DNA from: Alphaproteobacteria bacterium
Lineage (GTDB): Bacteria; Pseudomonadota; Alphaproteobacteria; MPNO01; UBA830
DNA length: 46,779 nucleotides
Assembly: GCA_022822405.1 (NCBI GenBank)
Contig: JAJEBT010000050.1
Coordinates: 1 to 46,779, forward strand
Direction of reading: 5' to 3'
Shown: positions 28,952-36,729 of the stretch, in pieces
Numbering within the stretch: position 1 is the first letter of the stretch
Layout: every line of letters begins with the position of its first letter
The notes under the pieces: generated by a model
Database searches by the model: none
Told to the model about the DNA's origin: nothing
Seen by the model: only the letters and a program-made list of their open reading frames with translations
Made by a program: the position numbers and the translations under genes

Positions 28952-29703
28952 CCGGAATCGACAAATTTCGAGAACACTTCGCGGCCCACGAGGGTCAATA
29001 CGCCATCATTGGCGGTACCGCCTGCGATCTGCTGTTCAACGCGGCAGGTCTCGATTTCAGGGCGACCAAGGATATCGACATGGTGCTCTGTGTCGAGGTG
29101 GTAGACACCGAATTCGGAAGGGCCTTCTACGCATTCCTGAACGCCGGCGGATATCAGGCCCGCGAACGGAGCGACGGGCGAAGGGAATTCTACCGCTTCC
29201 ACCGACCGGCCGACCGGAGTTTCCCCTTCATGATCGAGCTCTTTGCGCGCCCGCCGATTGACCTCGATCTGCCCGAAGACGCGATCTACACGCGGGTGCC
29301 CGTAGACCATGACATAGTCAGCCTTTCAGCAATCCTGCTGGAAGATGCCTATTTCGAGGCGCTCCAGGCCGCCAAGCGCCAGGTTGACGGCGTCACGATC
29401 GTCGACGAGACCCTGCTCATACCGTTCAAGGCCCGCGCGGTTCTCGATCTCACCGCTCGGTCCAAGGAAGGCGCGAACGTCGACCGAAAGGACATCAGGA
29501 AGCATCGGAACGATGTATTCAGGCTGGCACAGCTTCTGCCCCAGGATGCACAGATAGCTCTACCGGAATCGGTCCACCGGGACCTCCAAGCCTTTGTCGA
29601 CCTTGTTCACAACGACGAAAATCTGAATCCTAGGGCCTTTGGCGTTCCTTTCACCCGGGACGAGGTAACCGATCTGCTCCGTGCAGCATATGGGCTGACA
29701 TAG
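28945..29703 (+). CDS. Nucleotidyltransferase-fold protein; candidate type IV toxin
   Basis: 252 residues. An NTase core lies near the N-terminus: IIGGTACDLLF at 21-31 (GG motif) and RATKDIDMVL at 39-48 with Asp43/Asp45 as the expected metal ligands. The remainder contains FKARAVLDLTARSKEGANVDRKDIRKHRNDVFRLAQLL (in part), typical of AbiEii/COG-type NTases in which a lysine-rich helix follows the core. It overlaps the winged-helix gene by 7 nt, so the pair is a translationally coupled module. Target and toxicity are unknown. Confidence 0.78.
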   Translation: MVTGIDKFREHFAAHEGQYAIIGGTACDLLFNAAGLDFRATKDIDMVLCVEVVDTEFGRAFYAFLNAGGYQARERSDGRREFYRFHRPADRSFPFMIELFARPPIDLDLPEDAIYTRVPVDHDIVSLSAILLEDAYFEALQAAKRQVDGVTIVDETLLIPFKARAVLDLTARSKEGANVDRKDIRKHRNDVFRLAQLLPQDAQIALPESVHRDLQAFVDLVHNDENLNPRAFGVPFTRDEVTDLLRAAYGLT

Positions 29704-29941
29704 AAGCTATCTTTCAGGTAACTGCTGCGATAACCAACGTTGCTGTTCCCTCTGAGCACAACATGCGCGTCAAGGACCATTGGATGTGTACAAATACGTT
29801 GCCGAGCGTCGAACTGCACCGGACCGTGCGCCGCGGTTGTTCGCAATCATTGCTCTTGTTCAAACACATGCGGGCAGAATCCGGCCCATGGAACGGCGGA
29901 ACGCGCCGGCTACACCCGGAAAGGTGGAGCGGACCGAGGCG

Positions 29942-31303
29942 TCATCCGATGGTCTGGGGCAGTGCAGGTCGATTGAGGTCTTCCATCTCCCGGCGGAGTT
30001 GCACGGCCGGATGCGTGGAGTCCGCCACCACATCGGACCACCGGACAAGCTGTCCCTTCGCGAGCGGGTTGACCAGACGAACCTGGTGGGCGAGGCCCAT
30101 CGGCAGGGCGCCTTCCACCAGTGAGCGCGCGGCAGGCATCAGCTGGCCCGAAACCGTGTAGCCGCCCTCGCCGTCGAGCATCTCGCCCGCCTGCAGGTCG
30201 CGCTTGGCGACGGCCACGGCGTCGGCCCGCCAGCCGGTCGCCACGCCGGTAGGTTCGCGGCGGAGCGCCACGCTGGCGACGCTGACGCCGAGCTCCAGCC
30301 CGATCAGGTGCCAGCGCTTGTACATGGCGGCATGACGGCCGCTGTCGTCGGTCTGCAGGCCGTATTCCTCGAAGCACCGGGCGATGTAGTCGGTGTCCGC
30401 CTCGAACGCAACGAAGACGCCGAACCGGATGTCGTAATCGAGCGGCCGGCCGTCGCGTTGCAGCGACGAAACGACCTCAACCTGTCCCTTGTGGTCGAGC
30501 GCGCCGCCCTCGGACCGCAGCCGGCAGACGTTCGGCAGTTGGTCTATGCTGGCGGGCGGATAGCCAAGCCCGTCAGGCGCCGGCGTGAGCCCGGTGGCGT
30601 TGGCGACCGCCGTGCTCTCGATCGCCGGCTTGGTGCCGTCGAGGAAGGACGTGAACATCTTCGGGTTGAGGCCGCCCTGTTCGGCCTGTTGCGGCGTCAG
30701 GCCGTAACCGTCCCAGACATTGTCCGGGGTGTAGAACTGGTATTGGGGCAGCCATTTGTGGCCGCGGCCGGCGGCGGTGACCTCGAACCCGCTGGTTCGC
30801 GCCCAGTCGACAAGGTCGCAGATCAGGGCCGGCTGATCGCCATAGGCCAGCGAATAGACGATGCCGGCCTCGCGTGCCTTCTGCGCCAGCAGCGGCCCTG
30901 CCAGGGCGTCGGCCTCGACATTGACCATGATGATCGACGTGCCGTGGCGGCAGGCCAGCAGGACATGCCGCACGCCGCACGCCGGATCGCCGGTGGAGTC
31001 GATCACGAGCTCGATCGAGTCCTCGGCGAACAGCGATTCGACATCTTCCGTGATCCAGGTGCCGCCGGAACGCAGCGCCTCCGCGCAATCCGCTGCCGCA
31101 AGGCGTTCGGCCGGCCAGCCGATGCCCGCCAGCCTGTGCCGTGCGGCCTCCGGGTTCAGATCGGCGATGGCGGCGACATGGATGCCCGGCGTGCGGATCG
31201 CCTGGGCCAGGAACATCGAGGCGAACTTGCCGCAGCCGACAATCCCGATCCGGACGGGATCGTCCAGAGCCTGGCGTTCGAGCAGAAGGCGGTGAAGGTT
31301 CAC
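29942..31303 (-). CDS. COG4091-type NAD(P)-dependent oxidoreductase with SAF domain (homoserine dehydrogenase-like)
   Basis: 453 residues. The N-terminal Rossmann fold shows VRIGIVGCGKFASMF at 17-31 and the DST loop LVIDSTGDP at 99-107. The C-terminal SAF domain lies at ~363-400 (VAVAKRDLQAGEMLDGEGGYTV in part). Relatives are annotated as predicted homoserine dehydrogenase or FlgA-like SAF proteins; the substrate is unknown. GTG start overlaps the stop of the dioxygenase gene upstream (GTGA), so the two are coupled. A truncated 3' copy lies at 27299-27850. Confidence 0.85.
   Translation of the reverse strand: MNLHRLLLERQALDDPVRIGIVGCGKFASMFLAQAIRTPGIHVAAIADLNPEAARHRLAGIGWPAERLAAADCAEALRSGGTWITEDVESLFAEDSIELVIDSTGDPACGVRHVLLACRHGTSIIMVNVEADALAGPLLAQKAREAGIVYSLAYGDQPALICDLVDWARTSGFEVTAAGRGHKWLPQYQFYTPDNVWDGYGLTPQQAEQGGLNPKMFTSFLDGTKPAIESTAVANATGLTPAPDGLGYPPASIDQLPNVCRLRSEGGALDHKGQVEVVSSLQRDGRPLDYDIRFGVFVAFEADTDYIARCFEEYGLQTDDSGRHAAMYKRWHLIGLELGVSVASVALRREPTGVATGWRADAVAVAKRDLQAGEMLDGEGGYTVSGQLMPAARSLVEGALPMGLAHQVRLVNPLAKGQLVRWSDVVADSTHPAVQLRREMEDLNRPALPQTIG
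29948..30463. repeat. Direct repeat, right copy (516 bp)
   Basis: Forms the 3' part of the intact oxidoreductase gene and matches 27335-27850 (~95% identity, no gaps). The 244 bp between 29703 and 29948 contain no recognisable gene. Confidence 0.92.
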
Positions 31304-32112
31304 GCCGCCCGTTCCGCTGCCCCTGCTTGTGCCGCCTCCGGCGCGGTCAGGCAATCGTCCGCAAGCGCCTCGATGGGCGCGAAATCGCGGTGCGCGATCC
31401 ATTCCGGCCTCTTGAAGCGCCGGATGTGGTTGTCGACATGGCACAGCGAGAGATAGACGATCGTCCGCCCCCAGGGCGACAGGTTGGGTGAGGACGCGTG
31501 CACGACGTTGCTGTGGAACATCAGCACGCTGCCGGCGTCACCCTTGGCCGAAAAGATGCCGCCCCGTTCCGCCAGTCTGGTGACCGTCGCCTTGTCCAGC
31601 GTCCACAGCGGGTAGCTGGTCGTCTTGAGGTCGTGGCCGGCATCGAAAACGCCGTCGCGGTGCGAGCCCGGTATGATCCACAGGGGGCCGTTGAATTCGG
31701 TGACGTCGTCGACGAACAGCGCGATGTTCATGGCCCGCGCTTCGGGCATGAGGTCGTCGCGCGACCAGGTGCCGTAGTCCTGGTGCCATTGCCAGACATC
31801 GCCGTCGAAGGCCACCTTGGCGTTGACCTTGTACTGATGCATGTAGACGTGCCCGTCGAGGAGCTGCATGACCGGCTCGATCAGGCGCGGATGGCGGCCG
31901 AGCCGCCGGAAGGCATCGTGATAGCAATGCGCCGCAAAGGCGGTGCGCGGCGACACCCCGTCCTTCTCGCGCAGCACCTCCTCGCGGTCCATGGCGTAGA
32001 CCTCGGCAGCCGCCTGGCGGAGGACCTGCGCCTCGGCCTCCGAGAACAGGTTCTGCAGCATCAGGTAACCGGTCTCGTGGAACCGGTCGATCTGGTCGCG
32101 ATTCAGCTTCAT
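31300..32112 (-). CDS. Phytanoyl-CoA dioxygenase-family Fe(II)/2-oxoglutarate oxygenase
   Basis: 270 residues. The facial triad is visible: His110-x-Asp112 (WQWHQDYGTW) and His205 (VVHASSPN), with Arg216 (WGRTIVYLS) for 2-oxoglutarate. HQYKVNAK precedes the first motif, as in ectoine hydroxylase relatives. It hydroxylates a small substrate, not identified here. The ATG at 32112 is preceded by GGGAG; an in-frame ATG 36 nt upstream has no such site. Middle gene of the MFS-PhyH-SAF operon. Confidence 0.88.
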   Translation of the reverse strand: MKLNRDQIDRFHETGYLMLQNLFSEAEAQVLRQAAAEVYAMDREEVLREKDGVSPRTAFAAHCYHDAFRRLGRHPRLIEPVMQLLDGHVYMHQYKVNAKVAFDGDVWQWHQDYGTWSRDDLMPEARAMNIALFVDDVTEFNGPLWIIPGSHRDGVFDAGHDLKTTSYPLWTLDKATVTRLAERGGIFSAKGDAGSVLMFHSNVVHASSPNLSPWGRTIVYLSLCHVDNHIRRFKRPEWIAHRDFAPIEALADDCLTAPEAAQAGAAERAA

Positions 32113-32210
32113 GGCCGTGCTCCCTGCTGCTTGGAACGCGATGGCCAAAGGCTAGTCGGGTGCCGGCGAACCGTCAACGGCGGGCGCCGCCGCCAACGGC
32201 GCGTCCTGTC

Positions 32211-33431
32211 TCAGGAACGGTTCGCGCGCCTGAGCGCGCGCACGAGAAACGGCACCGGCGCCGCGACGATACATATGACGACGGCGCCCATGACGAAGAA
32301 ACCAAACGCCATGTCGGTGGCGGCGATCACCGCCCCCATGATCACCGGAATCGTCAGCGACGCTGTCCTGTTGGTCGTGGACCGCAGTCCGGCGCTGAGC
32401 CCCTGGTCGCCGACGGATATTTCCCGGGTCAGGATCGACAGGACCAGCGGGAAGGCCAGCCCCGTGCAGATTCCGGTCGCCAGGGACACGACCAGCAGCG
32501 GCCAGAACCCCGTGAACAGGGGCAGGGTCGAGAAACTCAGGGCGCCGAGCATGGTCGCCGCTATCGTCAGCCAGTGCGGCCGGACATAACGCGACAGATA
32601 GCCGACTGTCAGGCCCGCAACGCCGCCCGAAAGGGCCATCGAGCCGAAGATGATGCCGATTTCGGTGCCTTGAAAGGCGATCCCGTCGAGATAGGCCGAG
32701 AGAAAGGTGTGGCGCATGGCGTAGGTGGCGGCCAGCGCGGAGGAGATCACCATGAAGCAGGCGACGATCGGCGACCGCAGAAGCCCGAATCCGGCCACGT
32801 AGTCGGCCCATTTGGGGACCAGGTCCGCGGGCCGGACAGGCGCGCCGGACGCGGCGCCGCCGGCGCGTGGGGTTGCGGTGGCGATCAGGGCAAAGGCGAG
32901 CGACCAGCCCGACACCAGCGCGAAGGCGCCCCACGGTCCGAGGAACTCCCAGACCAGCCCGACTAGGAGGGGGCCGAGGAAGGTGCCGAGCGTGGTGACG
33001 AAGGTGAAGCGGCCCATGGTTCCCGGGTTGCCGCCGGCGAGGGTGCCGATCATGGCTTGGGCGCCGATCCAGCATGTGACGTGCAGAAAGCCGAGGACGG
33101 TCTGCAACAGCAGCAGGCCGGCGATCGAGGGCCACAGGGGATAGGCGAGCGCGAGCAGTGCAGCGGCCACGCCGAGAGCGCCGCAGACGCGCGCGGTGCC
33201 GAGCCGGTCCATCAGCGCGCCGGCCTGGATCGAAAAGAACATTGCGAGGGCGGCGCGCAGCGAGACCGTGATCCCGATCCACAGCGGGCCGGCGCCGATG
33301 TCCGCCGCCCACAGCGGCACGATGAGCGTCATCATCGGGATCTGGCTCAGGCTGAAGAAGCCGGCCGCGAAGACCGCCAGCCTGTTCAATGGCGTGATGT
33401 CGGCCGCGCCGGCCTCGCGGGGGGCTCTCAC
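32211..33431 (-). CDS. Major facilitator superfamily transporter
   Basis: 406 residues with about twelve hydrophobic segments, e.g. LAVFAAGFFSLSQIPMMTLIV (in part), the loop 2-3 motif GALMDRLGTARV (relative of GxxxDRxGRR) and a mid-protein cytoplasmic loop PRAGGAASGAPVRPADLVP. Substrate unknown; the neighbours suggest an organic acid or polyol. GTG start at 33431. First gene of the - strand operon, divergent from the LysR gene across 285 bp. Confidence 0.88.
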   Translation of the reverse strand: MRAPREAGAADITPLNRLAVFAAGFFSLSQIPMMTLIVPLWAADIGAGPLWIGITVSLRAALAMFFSIQAGALMDRLGTARVCGALGVAAALLALAYPLWPSIAGLLLLQTVLGFLHVTCWIGAQAMIGTLAGGNPGTMGRFTFVTTLGTFLGPLLVGLVWEFLGPWGAFALVSGWSLAFALIATATPRAGGAASGAPVRPADLVPKWADYVAGFGLLRSPIVACFMVISSALAATYAMRHTFLSAYLDGIAFQGTEIGIIFGSMALSGGVAGLTVGYLSRYVRPHWLTIAATMLGALSFSTLPLFTGFWPLLVVSLATGICTGLAFPLVLSILTREISVGDQGLSAGLRSTTNRTASLTIPVIMGAVIAATDMAFGFFVMGAVVICIVAAPVPFLVRALRRANRS

Positions 33432-33716
33432 CGCTGAAAATCTGCGCCGGCAGGAAAAAGCGCGGAACTACTCGTCACGACCCGTATCTCCTGCCGTCCC
33501 GCTCACACCGGTTCCCGCGACCAAGGCTTGCACATGGTCCGGGGCCGCACAAGCGCCGGAATTCCCGCGGCCCGCCGGCCCGCTCCCGGCGCGGCCCCGC
33601 GCCCGGGTTCCGATAGCGCCCCCGTCCGGACGCCGTCCCGCGACCGGGTGGCCGACAGATAGCGATTATGTATGATGAGGCCGAAACATATAGCAAATCG
33701 CGATGGAAGGACACGG

Positions 33717-34637
33717 ATGGACATCCGCCAGCTTCGCTATTTCGCGGAAATCGTCGAGGCCCGGAGCTTCACCCGTGCTGCGGACCGGCTGCGTGTCGCC
33801 CAGCCGGCGCTCGGGGCCCAGGTCAAGAAGCTCGAGGAGGAACTCGGAACCCTGCTCCTCGTCAGGCATTCGCGGGGGGTCGAGCCGACCGAGGCGGGAG
33901 AGCTCCTTCTCAAGCATGCCGTCGCCATCATCCGCCAGGTCGAGCGCGCGCGCCACGAGGTCACCGACCTCTCCGGCCCGCCGCGGGGTGAGATCGCGCT
34001 GGGCATCACGCCGACCGCGACCGCGCTCCTGGCGACGCCGCTGATCTCCGCGTGCCGCGCCGCCTATCCCGAAATCGCGCTCAAGCTCGTCGAGGGCATG
34101 AGCGAGGAGATCATGCAGAGGCTGGACGAGAACTCGGTCGACATCGGCTTCACTTACAATCCTGCGGCCGTTCGCGGTATCGTGGCCGAGCCGCTCCTGG
34201 TCGAGGACCTCTATCTCGTGCGCCCGGGGCGGGCGTCGGAGTCCGGAGCGGCAGTGTCCCTCAGCGAGGCCAGCCGTGAACGCCTGATCCTCCCCGAGGC
34301 CGGGTTCGGGCTTCGCGAGACCGTCGAGGCAGCGGCGCGGGAACGCGGCCTGTCGCTCGATATCTGTCTCGAGATCAACTCGGTCGCGACCATGCGCGAA
34401 CTTGTCGAGGGCGGCATCGGCGCGACGATCCTGCCCTTCGCCGCGGTTCGGTCCCTCGCCGAGGCCGGCCGGCTCTCGGCCATGCGCATCGCCCGCCCGC
34501 GGGTGTCGCGAACGCTCTACTTCGCCCGCGCCTCCGACTACCTCGAAACCAACGTGTCCCGCGCCGTGCGCCGGATCATCGATCAGGTGATCGCCGACAT
34601 CGTCGCCACGAGCGGCGGCCGCTGGCGCAATCCGTAA
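33717..34637 (+). CDS. LysR-family transcriptional regulator
   Basis: 306 residues. The N-terminal winged helix is typical (MDIRQLRYFAEIVEARSFTRAADRL in part, AQPALGAQVKKLEEELGTLLLVRHSRG in part), and the periplasmic-binding-like effector domain starts near residue 90 (GEIALGITPTATALL). Start ATG 33717 follows GGAAGGACACGG. It lies divergent to the MFS operon and upstream of the diiron oxidase and its followers, so it probably controls one or both. Confidence 0.94.
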   Translation: MDIRQLRYFAEIVEARSFTRAADRLRVAQPALGAQVKKLEEELGTLLLVRHSRGVEPTEAGELLLKHAVAIIRQVERARHEVTDLSGPPRGEIALGITPTATALLATPLISACRAAYPEIALKLVEGMSEEIMQRLDENSVDIGFTYNPAAVRGIVAEPLLVEDLYLVRPGRASESGAAVSLSEASRERLILPEAGFGLRETVEAAARERGLSLDICLEINSVATMRELVEGGIGATILPFAAVRSLAEAGRLSAMRIARPRVSRTLYFARASDYLETNVSRAVRRIIDQVIADIVATSGGRWRNP

Positions 34638-34668
34638 ATCGACTGTCGAGCGCCACGACATAGGATTC

Positions 34669-34685
34669 CGATATATCTCGTATCG
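34669..34685. promoter_or_regulatory. Candidate LysR-type binding site
   Basis: CGATA (34669-34673) and TATCG (34681-34685) are exact inverted arms with a 7-nt spacer containing the 8-bp palindrome GATATATC at its start. It lies between the LysR stop and the diiron oxidase start, about 80 nt from that ATG. The ATA-N7-TAT shape resembles LysR boxes. No biochemical support. Confidence 0.35.
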
Positions 34686-34766
34686 CCCGACAGTGTTTGA
34701 ACGCGGCTGTCCTTGGGGGATAGACTCGGAGCCCGTGACCAACACCGGACAAGAAGGAGCGCCAGC

Positions 34767-35513
34767 ATGAGCGCCAAGACCGTGATCGCCGAACTCGACA
34801 GGGTCGTCGACAACTATTCGAAACGCGTTGCCCTGATCAACCAGCCGCTGACCAAGGGCCGGGCCTACACCTTCGTGATGCAGCACCGCCAGAACACGCG
34901 GCAGCGCAATTCCGTCCTCAAGCTGCGGGTCGCGACCAACTGTCCCGAGTGGGACGTGAAACTCGGCATCCTCGAGGCCTGTGTCGAAGAGATCGTCTCC
35001 GACACGGAGCATGGCGACGGACGCCCGCACTGGAAGGTGCTCGAGGATCTCGGCGTCGATTGCGGGATGAAGAGAAAGGACATCACCGGCGCGCCGCTCC
35101 TGCCGTCGACCCGTCTTGCCTGGCGTGCCTGGGACGGCCTGATGAGCAACCGGCACTGGCTGCTCGGCCTGATGGCCAACACCTGCGCCGAGCGCTCCAA
35201 CATCCCGGGTTACGGCAAAGGCGAGGTCCGGGACAAGGGCTGGTTCGGCAACGAGAACCGGCGCTGGGGCAAGATGTTCGGCCTCAACGAGGTGCAGCGC
35301 CTGTTCTTCGGCATGCATTCCGAGGCCGATATCAAGCACTCGAACCTCGGATGGCAGACCGTCGCCAAGTATGCGAGCAAGCTCCGCATGGAGGACGAGG
35401 TCGTTGATGCCTGCGAGGAGAACCTGATCGTGTGGGAGCACTATCTCGACGGTATCGCCAAGGCCGGCGACGAGATGGACAGGCAGATGCGCTGGCGCAA
35501 GAAGGTCGCCTGA
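34767..35513 (+). CDS. Heme-oxygenase-like diiron oxidase (CADD/PqqC-TenA superfamily)
   Basis: 248 residues, all-helical PqqC/TenA-like fold. Candidate diiron ligands fall at Glu81, His88, Glu142, His184, Asp188 and His191. Their spacing matches, as recalled, the ligand set of chlamydial CADD (E81, H88, E142, H174, D178, H181): the first three positions are identical and the last three have the same 4/3 spacing. Such enzymes activate O2 for varied oxidations, including C-C or C-N cleavage. Substrate here unknown. Start ATG after AAGAAGGAGC. First structural gene after the LysR gene. Confidence 0.75.
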   Translation: MSAKTVIAELDRVVDNYSKRVALINQPLTKGRAYTFVMQHRQNTRQRNSVLKLRVATNCPEWDVKLGILEACVEEIVSDTEHGDGRPHWKVLEDLGVDCGMKRKDITGAPLLPSTRLAWRAWDGLMSNRHWLLGLMANTCAERSNIPGYGKGEVRDKGWFGNENRRWGKMFGLNEVQRLFFGMHSEADIKHSNLGWQTVAKYASKLRMEDEVVDACEENLIVWEHYLDGIAKAGDEMDRQMRWRKKVA

Positions 35514-35592
35514 CCGCGGCGCTTGCTGTGGCACTGTGCGAGACGGTGGGCGTCAGGCCCTTTGAAATGTTGGCAAGGCGGGAGTCCGGACA

Positions 35593-36582
35593 ATGAACGC
35601 ACTGACGCTTACCTTCGCGGGCAGCGACTACGAGCACATGCGGGACCTGACCCGCGGCGACATTGGTGTCGAGGGCATAGACCTCCGCTACCTCAACCTG
35701 CAAATCGAGGAAACGTTCTTCCGGTTCACCAAGTTCCGGGAATGGGACGTCTCCGAGATGTCGTTCGGCAAGTATATCGCGCTCAAGTCCCAGGACGACG
35801 ACAGCATCACCGCCATTCCGGTGTTCCCGTCGCGCGTGTTCCGCCAGTCGTCGCTGTTCGTGCCGGCAGGAAGCGCGATCAAGGACGCCGCCGACCTTCG
35901 CGGCAAGAGGATCGGCATTCCGGAATGGGCGCAGACGGCGTCGATCTACACCCGCGGCTGGCTCGTCCACAATGTCGGCATCCCGCTCCAGGAGATCGAA
36001 TGGGTGCAGGCCGGCGTCAACCAGCCGGGGCGCCAGGAGAAGGTGCAGCTGCATCTTCCCGACGGGGTCTCGTACACGCCGCGCCCCGACCGGTCGCTGA
36101 CCGACCTGCTTCTTTCCGGCGAGATCGACTGCGTCATGGCTGCCCATCCGCCGGCGCCGGTCGAGGACGGCAGCGACGAGATCGTCCATCTCTATGCGGA
36201 TTATCAGGAGGTCGAGGAGGCCTATTATCGCGACACCGGGATCTTTCCGATCATGCATGTCGTCGCGATCCGCGGCGACGTTTTCCGGGCCAACCGCTGG
36301 ATCGCGATGAACCTGTTCAAGGCCTTCGAGGAGGCGAAGGACCGCGCCATGGCCCGCGCCCTCGAGATCACCGCCACGCGCATGCCCTTCGCCTGGTGCT
36401 ACGAGGGCGCGCGCCGCGCCCAGCGCCTGTTCGGCGACGATTTCTTTCCCTATGGCATAGAGAAGAACCGCACCACCCTCGAGGCATTTCTGCAGTACGG
36501 CTTCGAGCAGGGCGTGTGCCGGCGTCGGGTCGCGGTCGAAGAACTCTTCCCCGAAGAGGTGCAGAGCGAATTCCGGGTATAG
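35593..36582 (+). CDS. 4,5-dihydroxyphthalate decarboxylase-like / substrate-binding-fold protein
   Basis: 329 residues. The pattern LTLTFAGSDYEHMRDL, EGIDLRYLNLQIEETFFRF, FPSRVFRQSSLFV, LRGKRIGIPEWAQTASIYTRG and IFPIMHVVAIRGDVF is that of proteins annotated as 4,5-dihydroxyphthalate decarboxylase (Pht5), which share the type 2 periplasmic-binding fold. There is no signal peptide and no transporter nearby, which favours an enzyme over a binding protein. Start ATG follows a GGGAG site. Substrate cannot be deduced; the Pht5 name is by family only. Confidence 0.75.
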   Translation: MNALTLTFAGSDYEHMRDLTRGDIGVEGIDLRYLNLQIEETFFRFTKFREWDVSEMSFGKYIALKSQDDDSITAIPVFPSRVFRQSSLFVPAGSAIKDAADLRGKRIGIPEWAQTASIYTRGWLVHNVGIPLQEIEWVQAGVNQPGRQEKVQLHLPDGVSYTPRPDRSLTDLLLSGEIDCVMAAHPPAPVEDGSDEIVHLYADYQEVEEAYYRDTGIFPIMHVVAIRGDVFRANRWIAMNLFKAFEEAKDRAMARALEITATRMPFAWCYEGARRAQRLFGDDFFPYGIEKNRTTLEAFLQYGFEQGVCRRRVAVEELFPEEVQSEFRV

Positions 36583-36729
36583 GCAGGCGCGCCGCCTGCC
36601 TCCATTGCGACTATGGGGTATCCTGTCGCGGCCGTATCACACCGGGTCGCCGGCCCTGCTCGGGCCGCGCCCGCCGCCGGTGCACGATTTCCGGTGCGTA
36701 CCGGCCCCTGAACCGATGCAGGAGGCGTC

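Noticed and set aside
29763..30161. Frame between the NTase gene and the SAF gene that might be a third cassette gene
   Set aside because: It runs into the antisense of the oxidoreductase gene and has no motif.
27335..30463. Interpretation of the direct repeats as insertion sequence ends
   Set aside because: They are direct, coding and 516 bp long, and no transposase lies between them.
35593..36582. Annotation as ABC transporter periplasmic binding protein
   Set aside because: No signal peptide and no permease or ATPase gene nearby; the enzyme-like Pht5 family fits better, though the fold is the same.
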